This document shows, in pieces, positions 44,889 to 58,275 of a stretch of DNA of 64,000 nt. This DNA comes from Apophysomyces variabilis. Taxonomy: Eukaryota > Mucoromycota > Mucoromycetes > Mucorales > Mucoraceae. Each line of letters begins with the position of its first letter. Positions within the stretch are counted from its first letter, which is position 1. Both the position numbers and the translations under genes were made by a program. The stretch is taken from contig MZZL01000031.1 of NCBI GenBank assembly GCA_002749535.1, forward strand, positions 1 to 64,000, written 5' to 3'. The notes beneath the pieces are model-generated. The model made no database searches. It saw only the letters and a program-made list of their open reading frames with translations, and had not been told where the DNA came from.

Positions 44889-47455
44889 ATGCTTCGAACG
44901 TTCTCTGCCGGTAGGCCCATTCTACGGCAGTGTCCTACACAGTTCAGCCGAATTTCTCGGAGCAACCTCACTAAGCATGCCAAAATTCCTACTTGGGCTT
45001 CAACGGCTCTAAGTAAGTGTAAGACGTATTGGCTGTTACACGCTTCCTAATAATGTACATGCAGCCTCGCGATGTTTGTCTAACACACGGAAGGTTTGCG
45101 AAGAATCGTTTATAAAGACAAAGAGCAACATTACAGAAACGAGAGAAGTAGATGCGAATGTTGACAAGTCAGTACGACATCTCGAACGTACCTTAGAGAA
45201 GACGGTCCATGAAACCGTTCAGGATTCGTCGACTGAAGTTGAGGTTAACCAGGCTATCCGTTCTATTCGGAAGCATCAGAAAAACGGAACAGCGACAGCA
45301 GATATGTACTTGGATCTGTTCAATAAGATGTCAATGACACGATTGGACTTGGGTACATACCTAGAAGTCGTACAGTGGTTTAACCGGCGTCAACCAGCAA
45401 TTCCGCGGGAGATATTCAAGGAAATAGAAATATGGAAAGAAGTACTTAAGATCGGGTTTAATATCAGTGGAGAAAGACCAAAAGAGTTGAGCTATCTCGC
45501 CAAAGCCTTCGAAAGGCAGTTTGATTTGGATACGCTAAAAGATCAAATGGCTTGGGAGTTATTGATCCGAGTAAGTGCCGTTTATCATCCTGAAAGAGAG
45601 GTCCTTAACATAAAGCAACTTTAAGGCGCATGGACTGTCACGTAATCCTCACCGTGTGACCGAGTGCTTAGAGCACCTCGCCAGTAAACCTCAGCTTGCG
45701 GAGGCTGTCAACCTTCATTCGGTGAAGGAAAGTGCAGTGCTAGCGTATGCTGCCAACAATGAAAACGAGAGTGTCAAAAACTTATTGCAAACAATTGCTG
45801 AAAATGGCAAATCGCTCAACGAGGAGTTTTACACCAAATTAATTCGTACCTACGCGTTCAACGGAGATATTGTCCACACACAGCTTTACAGTAAACAGTG
45901 TAATCAATTGTATCCATCCGCTGAAACCGATGCATTGAATCTTCTGGCACTTAAAAAAGCGTTGAATCAGGAATACGTAAAGTTGGTGAAACTCTATGGC
46001 GAGGCCGGTTTACCTTTGGAAAGAGGTTCATCAACGGCATTGAACACATTGCACGATTCCTGGAAACAGTTAACGAGCAACATACAGAAGCTAGACCAAG
46101 ACAAATGTGTTCTTATGATACAGTATCTTTCGAAAGCCAACACAATAGACCCTAAACGATTTCCTATGGAGCTAGCTCAAGATATTCTTGATAAAGTGAT
46201 GCCATCCAAGGGGATCGCTCCATGCGCGGAAGCGTATATTGCACTTTTACAAGGGTATGCATCTAGTCGTCAGTACGGTCGTCAATTGGCGTCGAACGTT
46301 CGACTGGACAAAGCCATGGAAACGTTTCTCAGGATGCGACAGGATGGATTTAGTATCAATGGTGCTGAGATCTTCCATTCCTTGTTTCGAGCTTGCGTTC
46401 CTTATTTACCCAACCATTATCCTTTCGATTTCTTCCGACTTCGTAGCAGCCTAACGCAAAAAGCGCGAAGGCAAGGCGCTATCCGCAAGCTTGACAATAG
46501 ATTTTACGAAATTGAGCAACTGATGTTGGAGGCCAAAATTCCATATGATAAACTATCCATGCGATTGGTATTGACTTGTCTCGGTGCGTCTGGAAACTAT
46601 AGTGGCATGTGGTCGCGCTTGAAGCTGATGGATCGATCCGGCATTGATTGTGGATTGAATTTGTATCGACTTGTGTTTGCCTTGGCATCATTCGATAAAG
46701 ATGCTTCAATACATGCACTCACGATGGTCCGTCCTGAGATGCTTCGAAGAACAAAATCCTCTGTATTATCGTGGGATGCGCACGTCGCGATGTTAGATTG
46801 TGCTGTCACTGCCCAAACATCACAGCTTGCAAAGGAGATTATGACCAGAATGCGGGAAGAATGTGAACAAGTTAATCAGAGTCGACATAGTACTGGAGAA
46901 TCTAGGCACTGGCCATATTTGGACTCTCCACAGTTTTATTATCCGATGGTTCATGCGTGCTTCAATATCAAGGGATTAGAGACGGAGGGTCGCATGCTTC
47001 TAGATGAAATGAACTACAAGTCAATACCATATCATAATCCTCTATGGGATTGTGTTATGACTCATCTTGCGAGTACAGGCGCTGACCATATGAAGATTCA
47101 GACACAATTCAATGCATACACTATGAACCGTTTCCAGCGTACCGGCAAAATACCTATCCCGGTCCGAGAATCACCAACTGTTCCGTTCCCGTCTGGTCCC
47201 TATACTGGTTTTGATGCTCACATGATCAATATGTATCTTGCAGCTTTGGTAGATTCACAGGATGTATCCCTACTATTTGATGTGATGAAGACGCTTGGGG
47301 ATCAGGATGTTGGTCTAGCCATCTATCCTGACGTGGTGGATGGTATGACTGAGCTGGCTCGCAAGGAGAAATGTATAGATGAATTGAAATGGCTGCAGGA
47401 AGACATATTACCAAAGTTGAAGAGCAGAAAGTTTGATAGACATACTATAGAATAA
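44889..47455 (+). CDS. Mitochondrial pentatricopeptide-repeat-like protein
   Basis: 819 aa from three exons: 44889-45012, 45065-45570, 45626-47455. The first exon gives a classic mitochondrial presequence (MLRTFSAGRPILRQCPTQFS, then more Arg/Ser-rich residues without acidic ones). The rest is all-helical with degenerate PPR units, for example DKAMETFLRMRQDGFSINGA then EIFHSLFRAC, and RLVLTCLGASGNYSGMWSRL. Repeat spacing of about 35 residues is visible in places. PPR proteins bind organellar RNA in processing, stability or translation. I cannot name the target or a specific yeast orthologue. The start is supported by the presequence and by correct phase across the 52-nt first intron. Confidence 0.8.
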
Positions 47456-47922
47456 AACCTGAAGGACTGTGCATATCATTTTCAAATCCCTAACCACGCC
47501 ATGGTAGCGTACGCGGTTAGATGGATCCCCAGTTTTTCTTGTTAATGGCATGGCAGTGCAGCAGGCGGTTGTTGAATAGATGGACAGCTGGTACAACAGC
47601 AGCATCTATACCTCAGCCATCACAAGGTTAACCTTTTTTATTGTACACATGGATAGATAAAAGAGAACACCTATTTTCATGGGGTTAGATATTGACTGAT
47701 TAGGGATATCCCAACGGTGACTTCCAGTTCTCACCTGGCGTGCATTGCAACTGGTCAGTGTCACTGGCGAATTTTAAGTCCCAGTTTCGATAAACCTTTT
47801 TTTACCTGCGCTTTCTTGCCCTTATCCTATTTGCGACAATAGCAGCTTATTTATATATTAAGCAGTTCTGCCATTTGCCATAATACCAATATAAGGTTGA
47901 CCAACGGCAAAGGCTCAGGACA
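47456..47922. other. Spacer between the PPR-like gene and SEC7
   Basis: 467 bp, no gene supported. A TTTATATATTAAG stretch near 47850-47862 is a possible core promoter element for SEC7. Confidence 0.4.
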
Positions 47923-50900
47923 ATGGCAACTTCTTCCATACAACCACAAACGCTGGGAAGAACTTCCTCACAATCCACATCCCCATCTACCGTCAATGCC
48001 AGCTCAGTCTTCGTAGTAAATGCACTACAAAAGTTCGCGGCAGCAAAGGAAACGAAGAAGAACAAGGCCCTGAAAGAGGCTGTTCAAACCGGTCTAAGTA
48101 AATATAGCCAGTCTCCCCAAGAGAACTTTATCTTATTTGCATATCAATATAGATATCGTGATGCTCAACGAGCCACCTCCAGAAGGAAAGACTCGGTAGG
48201 GCAACTTATTCTGGCTATGCGCTTGCCCTAACTTACCGTTGCTTCACCCTACAGTTCAGCCGTGATTCTCACTGCCCTTCAATTGGCCATCGACTCACGT
48301 TCAACTAACCTCATGACGATCTCTATTGATTGCCTCGGAAAGTTTATCACCTATAACTATTTAGAGGACATGGAGGATGAGGTTGCACAGACACAGGTTA
48401 TGGAAAAGGTCGTGGACAGTATTTGCGATTGTTTTATTGGAGAAGAGACAGATGAGAAAGTACAGCTTCAGATCATCAAAGCTCTTTTGGATGCAGTGTA
48501 TTCAACTAGCAATCCACTGCATTTATCAACGCTTTTAAAAGCTGTCCGAACCACGTATAACATATTTTTGCTTTCGCGTAATAGTGCCAACCAGAATATT
48601 GCGCAAGTCACTCTCACTCAGATGGTGGACCATGTGTTTCGAAGGATATCTATTCCAGCAAAAAATTCATCACGTAGCACAACATCTTTGGACGATGGAT
48701 TATACAATGGTTCAACGTCTAAAACTCAGACAGCAACTGCAGAAGAAGCGAGCTATGAAAACAGAGCAGAGAAAGACGAGGTCGATGACTATCAGCAGCA
48801 AATCGTTGTCGAAGCCAATAAGGCACGTAGTGAAATGGATCAAAAGTTACCAAGTGGAAAGGCGCATGATAACTCCGAAGATTTCTTAAACGATACTGCG
48901 ACCATATTTGGGGATGGAACTATGATGATGTCCGAGGAAGGAAAAAGGGAAGACGAACCGGCTGTACAGACGGAATCTCAGCCATCTAGCCTTCGTTCGG
49001 AGTCGGACAAGGATGAGACCACCACTGGAGGAGATGTAGACGGAGAAAAGTAGGATACATCCATTTCAGAAACTTGAAATAAGATTTTGTGTGATTTATT
49101 TGGCATTATAGCTCCTCTGAAGGCCGACAATCCTTTGACCACAGTGATATCAAGGCAACTTCATTCGAGACGGAAGCGGACCTTTACATTAAGGATGCAA
49201 TATTGGTATTTCGTGCTCTCTGCAAACTATCGAAAAAGCAGATATCTTCAGAATGGTAAACTTCGCATTGAAATTGCTTTTTAATCACGGGATTTCTTAG
49301 GGGAAATGATATGCGATCTTACTCAATGAGATCGAAATTACTGTCCTTACATCTTATTCTTACAATTCTGACTTCCCATATGCACGTATTCTCGTCGCCA
49401 TCTGTGGTATTCTCTGCTCCTGTAAATGATAGTAAATTGGAGAACTCTGTCAATCCTTTTATTTTGGAAGTGAAGCAATTCCTGTGCCCCAGCTTGGCGA
49501 AAAACGCATTTTCTATGGTACCACAAGTATATGAAACAACGCTGGAGATATTATGGAAAGTTATCCAAGGTCTTCGGATCTTTCTTAAGGTAATCCACGG
49601 GCAATGATAAGAAGATTGTATTAATTATGCGTAGAAAGAGATTGAGGTATTTCTTAAGGAGATCTTTTTACGTATCCTTGAGATGCGCAATGCATCCTTT
49701 CAGCAAAAACACTCTTTTTTGAAGGTTGTGTTACGGATCTGCAGTGATCCGCAAACTCTAGTCGATATATATCTGAACTACGACTGCGATCGACAAGCAC
49801 TAGATAATATTTACGAACGGTAAGCGTCACGGTAAGCAATAATCCAATATTAATGATATATCAAAGTTTGGTGAATGTACTCTCTAAAATCACAACCTCG
49901 CACATGACATCACATAACAATGGCAAAGAACATGAAGTTCATGCGCCTGCTGGGTCAGATTCGCCAATTCATCATGGTTTGCACGATAATGCTCGAATGA
50001 TACCCCCGCCGTTAACGACTGCCATGGTCCAATCTAATGACAAGCACAGCCATTTAGGCGCCAATATTCCAGAGTCTGCCATTAAATACAAGTCCTTGGA
50101 ATGTTTAGTAGCTGTATTGCAATCTCTTGTAAACTGGTACACTAACAATTCAGTAAGCGTACCGGCTGTGAGTCGAAACGAAGTGGAAACACCGAGAGAA
50201 AGCGAAGATCAACGACAGTCCACCGATATGCTTACTAGCCATAGCAATTCTTCTGCTCAGAAACTTTCTCCAGCATCATCTTCTTTAAGCGTTAATGGGA
50301 CGGCGAATGGTGCAGTAACCCCACGACTCGATGATCCCGAGCAATTCGAAAACAAGAAACATCGCAAGCAATTGCTGCAGGAGGGCATCCGGCAATTTAA
50401 TTGGAAGCCTAAGAAAGGATTAAATATTCTAATTAAGAATCAATTGCTGGACCCAACTGATACAGTCGAATTCGCCAGGTTCTTGCTGAGAACAGATGGA
50501 TTAAGCAAAGCTATGATAGGAGAGTTCCTAGGAGAAGGGTAAGACCCAAAATCGCATTGAATGTGTGTTAATGTAAAAGAAATTAACTGATAGAGAGCCA
50601 GAAAATATTGCCATCATGCACGCCTTTGTGGATGAACTTGACTTCAGTAACATGTTGTTTGTTGATGCACTACGTTATTTCCTTCAGACATTCCGCTTGC
50701 CGGGTGAAAGTCAAAAAATTGATCGGTTTATGTTGAAGTTCGCTGAACGCTATGTCCATGGAAACCCAACTGTGTTTGCGAATGCAGGTATAACAGTTTT
50801 GATTTTCTGTTGGTGATGCTGATATAACATTTTACAGAAACAGCTTATGTACTGGCATACGCAGTGATTATGCTTAATACGGATCTGCACAACCCTCAAG

Positions 50901-53900
50901 TGAAGCGCCACATGACGCTCAATGATTTCATGAAGAACTGTAGTGGAATTGATGATGGGAAGGATATCTCACCAGATGTTTTAAAAGCGATTTTTGATGA
51001 GATCCAAAACAATGAAATCAAAATGAAAGAGGAAGTAGAGGCTGCTGAACACGCAGCCCTCATCGCACCACACACAAACGCCGGTGCATTAGGAATGATG
51101 GGCCTACAGAATGCATTGGTAAACGCTGGCTTCACGCGTGATGTGCGACGAGAAGCTTATCAGGCGGCAACGGAAGAACTGGGGTCCAAGACAGAAGCGA
51201 TGTTTCGTAATATGCTTACCAGCCGACGACGTGCTGGCGAAACTGAGACAATCACCTTTTACGTGGCCTCACATGTTGAACATGTACGACCTATGTTTGA
51301 AGTAGCATGGATGTCCTTTTTGACCGGTATATCGGGACCACTACAAGAGTCTGATGATCTGGATACTGTTCAATTATGTTTAAACGGATTCAAACATGCA
51401 ATTAGAATTATTTGTTTGTTCCACACAGTTCAATCCGAAGATATGGATCTACAGCGCCACGCCTTTGTGACCACCTTGACCAATTTCACTTTTTTGACAA
51501 ATTTAAACGAAATGAAACCGAAGAACGTGGAAGCGATCAAGACTCTCTTGGAAATCGCCGCTGCTGATGGTAATTATCTCAAAGGAAGTTGGAAGGAGAT
51601 CCTATCGACTGTCAGTCAACTGGAACGTTTCCAGCTTATAACCAGCGGTATCGACCAAGGCGCGCTACCTGATATTTCTGCTATTCGTCATTCAAAAGCT
51701 CCAAGTAAACCATCTGTTGAAATGAGTCGACGATCTACAGTTTCACGGCCAACTCGTACTGCTACTCAGCTTACTCTTACAGAAGAAGTGGCATCCGCGG
51801 GCAGCTCACAGTCCTTAGTATTGGCTGCAGACAAGTTGTTCACGGCCACAGTAAACCTCAATGGGGTAAGCAGGCTTTATTTGTTTACAATTGACAGCCT
51901 GATACTAATGCCCTCCAGGATGCCATTGTTGACTTTGTTCGAGCTCTGTGTGACACTTCTTGGGAAGAAATTATGACCTCCGCTCATTTGGAACATCCAC
52001 GCATGTACAGTTTGCAAAAACTGGTGGAGATTTCTTATTACAACATGAACCGTATTCGTATGGAGTGGTCTAATATTTGGGCAGTCGTAGGCGAGCATTA
52101 TAATCGGGTAAGCGGATCATTTCGAATAATTTCCTGTCTTATCTTATGGGTTTGTATCGCTCAGGTCGGCTGTCAATCCAACTTCAATGTCGCCTTTTTT
52201 GCTCTCGACTCACTGCGGCAATTAGCTATGAAATTTTTGGAGAAGGAAGAGCTTCCTCACTTTAAGTTTCAAAAGGATTTCTTAATGCCTTTCCGTGATA
52301 TCCTGTCCAACAATCCAGCCATTGCAATTAAGGATATGGTACTTCGTTGTTTATCGCAGATGATTCTTGCTCGAGCACATCATATTCGTTCTGGTTGGAA
52401 AACCATGTTAGCAGTCTTCGCCTCAGGAGCGCAAGAAACAACTGGTAAGAAATTTCGCCCAATGCTAGAAGCTAAAGTGTTTTACCTATTGACAGAATCC
52501 ATTGTTCACATGACGTTCGACATTGTACGTAGTATTAACAATGAACGGTTTGGTGATATCGTTGCCAATGGAACATTTCCCGATTATGTTTCATGCTTAG
52601 TTGAGTTTTCAAAGAACAAGAAGTTTCAAAAAATCAGGTTTGTCAATAAGTCAGTATAACTCATGAATTGAAACTTTTGCCTTTAGCCTTCCAGCGTTGG
52701 ATATGATCCATGACACGATACCGAAAATGCTGGAAGTCGTAGACAAGGATAAAACTATCGAAATCAATGATGCTCATGCAACTTCTGCGGCTGGTCAAAC
52801 CGTACAATCTGGGGATGATTTCTTAGTTAAATTCTGGTTTGCGGTTTTATTCGGCTTGAAAGAAGTGACAATGCAAAGCGATGATGTAGAAGTTCGAAGA
52901 AGGTCACTATTGAGAATAAGCCCGAAATTTTTACAATGGCATCGCTTAACGTTGAATTTAGGGCTCTACAATACTTGTTTGACACACTGAAACAATACGG
53001 GTCATCCTACGCGCCCGAATTCTGGGAAACTGTGTCGAGACAGATCGTGTTCCCGCTGTTTGACGACCTCAAGGCGAATTCTCGGCATCAGCGTTCAATG
53101 TCCCCAGAAGATCTAAGCGTGTGGCTTTCGACAACTATGATCGAGGCACTCCGCAATGTTGTAGACCTGTATACCTTTTATTTCGAGAACATGCGTGGTA
53201 TGATGCGTCATGTCCTTGGTTTGTTCGGTGTCTGCATTACGCAAGGTAATAGGTTTGTGATATATGATAAGAGTCTAAATAGCTGTTGAAGATAACGACA
53301 CTCTTGCGCGCATTGGTTGCGAATGCCTGGAGCTATATATCGAAACCAATGTTGAGAAGTTTGATAACAGGTGTTGGGATCTAGTGACGGAAACATTTGT
53401 CAATCTGTTTGAGAATACTACAGCTCATGGTTTGTTTGATGATACGAAGGACTTAGTGGAAAAGATGAAGTCAATGGCAGGAGGTATTGAAATCTATCAA
53501 TCTGCGTATGAACTTTTAACTTTATTAAAATCGCAGAATCTAATGGAGTTGACTTGTTAAATTCGGAAGCTACTAATGGATTCCAAGTCGAGATAAACGA
53601 AAGTCGCCAGCGAAGTTTCCAGCAAGTCATAGTAAAGTGCGTGCTCCAATTGATGTTGATTCAATCTGTCAACGAACTATTGAGCAAAGATTCCGTATAT
53701 TGTGCATTTCCAGCATCCCATCTTATGGTCTTGATGGAATGTCTTGGGAGATCATTCCATTTTGCCAAACGCTTCAATATGGATAACGACCTTCGCATGG
53801 CATTGTGGCGGTTTGGTAGGCAGTTTGTCTTTTGTTTAGCTTAAACGATTTATACTTTTCTTTTTCTTTTCCCAGGATTCATGAAACAGCTACCAAATCT

Positions 53901-54390
53901 ACTGAAGCAGGAGACATCGAGTGGAGGTTGCTATGTCTCTGTGTTGATGAGAATGTATGCAAATCTTGAGAATATTAATGATCGCGATGACAAACGGGAA
54001 GAAATTGAAAATACTTTGATACCGTAAGTAATTTAATGTTGCATCTTTTTCCTGTCTCATTCATTTCACTGCAGACTTTGTAATGAAATATTTACACTTT
54101 ACACTGAGCTCGATCACGAAACGAAGCCCAAGAATATTGCAGCATGGACACCGGTGGTCGTTTCTATTCTAAATGGTTTGGCACAATTGCAGGACGAAGA
54201 CGTAAGTCACAAAAGAGAGTAAAAGTGAATAAGGATAATGATTTTATTATAGTTTCTGAGATATGTACCTCGCTTTTACGTACCTGCAGTGGAGTTGCTA
54301 GGTCAAGACAACCTACTACCTGAGATTAGGGTGTCCTTGCGTTCCTTGTTATTGCGCATTGGAAAAACATACAAAATTGGCTTGAAATAA
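47923..54390 (+). CDS. SEC7: Sec7/BIG-type Arf guanine nucleotide exchange factor
   Basis: Large Arf-GEF acting at the trans-Golgi. Eighteen exons: 47923-48097, 48153-48195, 48255-49049, 49112-49255, 49301-49589, 49635-49819, 49867-50538, 50594-50787, 50838-51865, 51919-52107, 52165-52637, 52687-52902, 52962-53245, 53292-53483, 53537-53815, 53876-54023, 54075-54201, 54253-54390. All phases agree, giving 1856 aa, the usual size. Order: DCB domain from the N-terminus, an acidic Ser-rich linker, and the HUS region (residues about 320-600). Then the Sec7 domain, with the catalytic glutamate in [12 protein letters not shown] and the following [15 protein letters not shown]-terminal HDS repeats follow, for example [20 protein letters not shown]. 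The Golgi SEC7/BIG subgroup is favoured over Gea/GBF by length and the DCB sequence. Exon 2 is only 43 nt. It converges on RIB7, 161 bp away. Confidence 0.95.
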
Positions 54391-54551
54391 AAAGTATCAC
54401 CGAGACACGACCCAGGATGGCTGTGTTTTAGAGACTTTATCGTGCTGATGCTATCTCTATTATCGATACCCTGGTTTCCATGGCAAGTATTGTAATAGAT
54501 AGACGAAACCTATCGTCCGATTTAAGTACAGAACGCAAATGTATAAACGTT

Positions 54552-55487
54552 TTATTTGGAGGGCTTCGCTGCCAAGACAATATCTTTCCCAAGTTGTTGA
54601 TACTTAATGTCACAAAGCGTTGGCATTTTATGTCCGCCAATGGCCGTCAAGCCATTACCAACTAAAGTTGGAGCAATAGTGATGATCAACTGATCCCAGT
54701 GCGATTCGATGACTGAACTAATTACTTTTGCACCACCCTCTACCATCAACCGACGTATTCCATTCCGTCGCAAAATCTGGTACACATCCTCTAGCGCGAT
54801 CCGACCTACCAACGTTTTAACATCGACTGAAACAGATATATATACACCAGCAATTACCATGACGCTCTGCTGTGGTGAATATTCGGGCACCTGCCAATCG
54901 TAATGCGTCCTTTTTCTCTCAATAAATAAATGGAGCTATTGATTTGCTTTCATTTCAACTCACGTAGGATGGCTTGTGGATCCTGGAGGATTCAATGCTC
55001 GTAATCACCCAGGGTTGCTTACCGACGCCTTCCTGATAGTTTTTCAGAAGCTTGCAATGCACTGGTAACTCGAGTCTAGGGTCCAGCACAACCGGATACG
55101 GCTGGTTACAATCCTGAAGAATGGATGGATCCAAACGGCGTGCTGCCACAACGTTAAACATTTGCAGCGCTGTGTCTAGTTCAATTTTTACCGTTGAGTT
55201 GTGGATCATCTATTAAAGCGGTCCCTATTCCAACAAGTATACCATCGTGAAGCGTACGTAATCTATTCGGTTCAACATGCTTATTCCTGGACTGAGTAAT
55301 TCCCCTACCTATGTGTCATAATTAAGCTTTCATCGCCACTAAGCATTAACTGTCTACGGTCATCCGATGCGATTTTGCCATCGAGGCTTTGAGCAAATGT
55401 CAATGTAATATAAGGCCGATCTATATACTCTTCAGCCCTATCATAGATTCTCTGTAGAAAGGAATTTGCAAGTTCGTAAACACTCAT
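54552..55487 (-). CDS. RIB7: 2,5-diamino-6-ribosylamino-pyrimidinone 5'-phosphate reductase
   Basis: RIB7 performs the NADPH-dependent reduction step of fungal riboflavin synthesis. Exons: 55309-55487, 55192-55262, 54964-55142, 54858-54915, 54552-54826; phases agree, 253 aa, the usual length. Motifs: RPYITLTFAQSLDGKIA at the N-terminus, LRTLHDGILVGIGTALIDDP, RRLDPSIL...PVVLDPRLELP, RRLMVEGGAKVISSVIES near residue 195, then a LVGNG stretch. The third intron ends in an unusual GAGAG acceptor. The fourth would be only 31 nt (54827-54857). Both are chosen because they give the conserved KDALRLAGARIF segment. An alternative without the 31-nt intron is also open and would give a different 20-residue stretch here. 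Confidence 0.92.
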
Positions 55488-56824
55488 GACAAAAAGGCTT
55501 TGATGACTGTACTGGGCAACTGCTTTCCATTTTTAGTAGTTTGCTCCCCGCTCAACAAAGATCAAAAGAAAACGAGACTATAAAAAGCTTGAAGAAAGTG
55601 TATCGCACTATTTGGGTTAAACATACAACACCAAGCCGAATAAGCAAGAAAAACTCGGAAAATATCAGACTGCGGTGATGTTGGGATACAGAAAAAAGAA
55701 AGATGGCTTACAATATGTAATAAAGTTCGTGGCCAGATAGTGATTGTATTTCATTAAATTCAGTACAAGAAGTCGAATTTTTCGGGATTAATGGTAGTAG
55801 TATCTTAGATGACCGGCATGAGAAATTATAGGCACCGAGATATCGTTGCACTTTTGCAAAATCAGGGATAGTTAGGTTTGTGTACGGATAACTTGTTCAC
55901 GTTTGACGATGCGCCGCATGATGAATACATTAAATACGTTGGAAATGCGTCGTGCTACTAACCTACCAATCTCAATCTTAAACTGGCTACATGATAGGTT
56001 TATCGTTTGTGTTACTAATATATTATTACTGAATGAAGGAAAGCGAGATGAATAAAGTCATGTAAAAACTTACTGGAAGAGTATGTTTGGATAATCTAGT
56101 AATTTGGATTCGAGCTTGTTATGGTTGATGCAAATGGTACGACATAACAGGATACATCCTAAGCAGAGGAGTAATGATGTCTGAAGCTTGCATGGCTCAT
56201 CTCAAATAGAAAGAGAGAAATGCACAGAGCTTAGTTAAACTTTTTAGGCCTATTATATGAGGAGGGGGTCAAGAATGCTTTTTGCATTTTCCTCTACAGA
56301 GCACGGACTGTCGTCGCATCTTGTCGAGCAACAGTTTGTCGTGTTACATGCCTAAAAGGTTAAATTTGTGTATTGGATCCAATCTGTACGTATTTTTCCT
56401 TGTGTGAGTGTCACCCACCCTATTATCATAATAAGAATATCTTTATTCGTTCTAATTACTACGTAATGTGGAATTAAGAAAAACTAAGCATATAACGAAT
56501 GAAAAATGAAGATAAGGAAGAAGGAGAAGAGAGAGAGGAGAGAGAGAGGAAGAAAGAAAGGGGAAGCGTCATTCTTCTTCGTACTTTCCCCGTATCATGT
56601 GCTTCCCCGAAAGATCTAAAAGGGCAACATGTCGGAACACGGAAAAAGACCAGCAGACACCCTAAGCTCTGAGGCTCACAGCTTCCCTTTTTCTTTCTTC
56701 CTCTTCTCTTCTTCTTTCTCTTTCTCTTTCTCTTGCTCTCTCTCTTTGTTTACCTTTCGTCGGTTTTTGTCTTCATCCGCCATTGTACAAAAGGTTTTCC
56801 ATCCCGATTGGTCTTCGAAAGCTC
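55488..56824. other. Intergenic region with a polypurine/polypyrimidine inverted repeat
   Basis: About 1.3 kb without a supported gene. A GA-rich tract (about 56508-56568) and a CT-rich tract (about 56684-56750) are imperfect reverse complements and lie directly before the next gene. Confidence 0.5.
56508..56750. repeat. Polypurine and polypyrimidine tracts in inverted arrangement
   Basis: The plus strand is almost all A/G at about 56508-56568 and almost all C/T at about 56684-56750. Reverse-complementing the second gives GAGGAAGAAAGAAAAAGGGA, close to GAGGAAGAAAGAAAGGGGAA of the first. A long hairpin is possible. The CT-rich tract may also mark the transcription start region of the following gene. 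Confidence 0.6.
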
Positions 56825-58275
56825 ATGGTATTCCTCACGAGTTTAATAAAACCTAATGTCCCCATTTCTAGAATACAACATTGTCTCCAGACACTGCTCA
56901 GCCAAATCTTTCGGTATCGACACCAACAGTTAAAGCTAATATATCACATAATAATGATCGACGTCGGCGACATACAATAACACGGCCGGATTCAGCATTG
57001 GCTTTGTTGTCAGATGATATGGGGGATACAGACGAAGACGAAGAGCAACAGGGGACTTTTGACCGGATATCGGACATCCTTTCTAATCTCATTCAGGAAG
57101 CCAATGACGCAGTAAATAGCATCGAGCATGAACGAGCACAATTGCTAAAAAATGCAGCAAAATCGAAATCCATGTACTCATTACCGACCCCGCCAAGACC
57201 ATCGAGGTTACCACGTCCCAAAAGCCGTGCTTCACATACACCTTCCACAACTCGCCATCGCGCTTCGAGCATATACTTATCTTCGTCTAATTCCTCCTCT
57301 TCTGTAGTAGACCTATTCCTCCCATCACTACCTCCATCTCCTACGTCAACTGCTACATCCAGTTCAAGATCGCCTTCGCCCACCCTAGCCAAACGACCCA
57401 TTTCACATCAGACCTACCCCCCAAGAAGATCCATGACTCCCCGGATCCAGAGCAGCAAAAGATCGTCCACCTCATCCGTAATCAAACTGCAAGAACCAGT
57501 TCTCGAATCGTTTAAACGACTGGATACCTCCTTAGCTCTGGTTGATTCACTTTCGCGTGATTTGGCCACCCATCAAGAACATTCCACATCATTACCCTCA
57601 GCGACATCCGCTGTTCATTCACGACTAACAGTGTTTCTTTTGGTTCCTCTCCTTCACATTCCCCATACCCTTATCAGTATGGTGTTTGATTCGATTTCTT
57701 CTACTTCAAGCGTAGTTTTGCAATATAATACAAATGACCCCTTGGCAGCAAACTCCTCGCCAAATATCACTGGCATGCTAGCGTGGGCTTTCTTTTTCAC
57801 TTTGACAAGTCTGGTGGTGGATCAGGTAGCGGCAACGGCAAATTCAGCACGGCAATTGACCAGTAGAGCCGCGTCAAGACGGCTTTCGTTGCCAGGTTCG
57901 TATCTCGCCGGACGAGATAGCAAACTTCCTGAGATTGCTGTCCTCGATGGTCCGATAATTGGAAACCATGCCGCTAAGAATACTACGCAAATTTCTGACG
58001 TAAATCCTACGAATCTCTTACCTGCGACAAGCAATCGCCGATCCACTACACATAGACGTAGACGTAGTGCAGCCGCCAACCGATCTTCGATCTACAGGAA
58101 GCGATACCAGACACACGATAACTCTAGAAGGAATGATGATAGCCGTTCCTACTTAAGCAATATCACTAAAGCTCACAGATCTCAGATACCTTCGACTGTT
58201 TCTGTGATGCCTAGCATAGATATTTTCCGCTCGAAATCGAAACAACCGGTGCTTATTCGAAGGAAGTCGATATAG
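56825..58275 (+). CDS. Fungal membrane protein of unknown function, Ser/Arg-rich
   Basis: The main exon is open from an acceptor at 56871 to the stop at 58273-58275. No ATG begins it upstream in frame. Splicing ATG 56825-56827 directly to 56872 across a 44-nt intron (GTATTC...TTCTAG) gives the right frame and starts M-NTTLSPDTAQPNL, so the first coding exon may be just the ATG. About 469 aa. Seen in order: an Arg-rich patch, an acidic patch (DTDEDEE), a helical segment (FDRISDILSNLIQEANDAV), and a long Ser/Pro/Arg-rich disordered region. Then come two hydrophobic segments (LTVFLLVPLLHIPHTLISMV and ITGMLAWAFFFTLTSLVV) and a basic C-terminus with RRRRR-type clusters. I recognise no family. If translation starts inside the exon, the first good ATG is at 57018. 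Confidence 0.65.
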
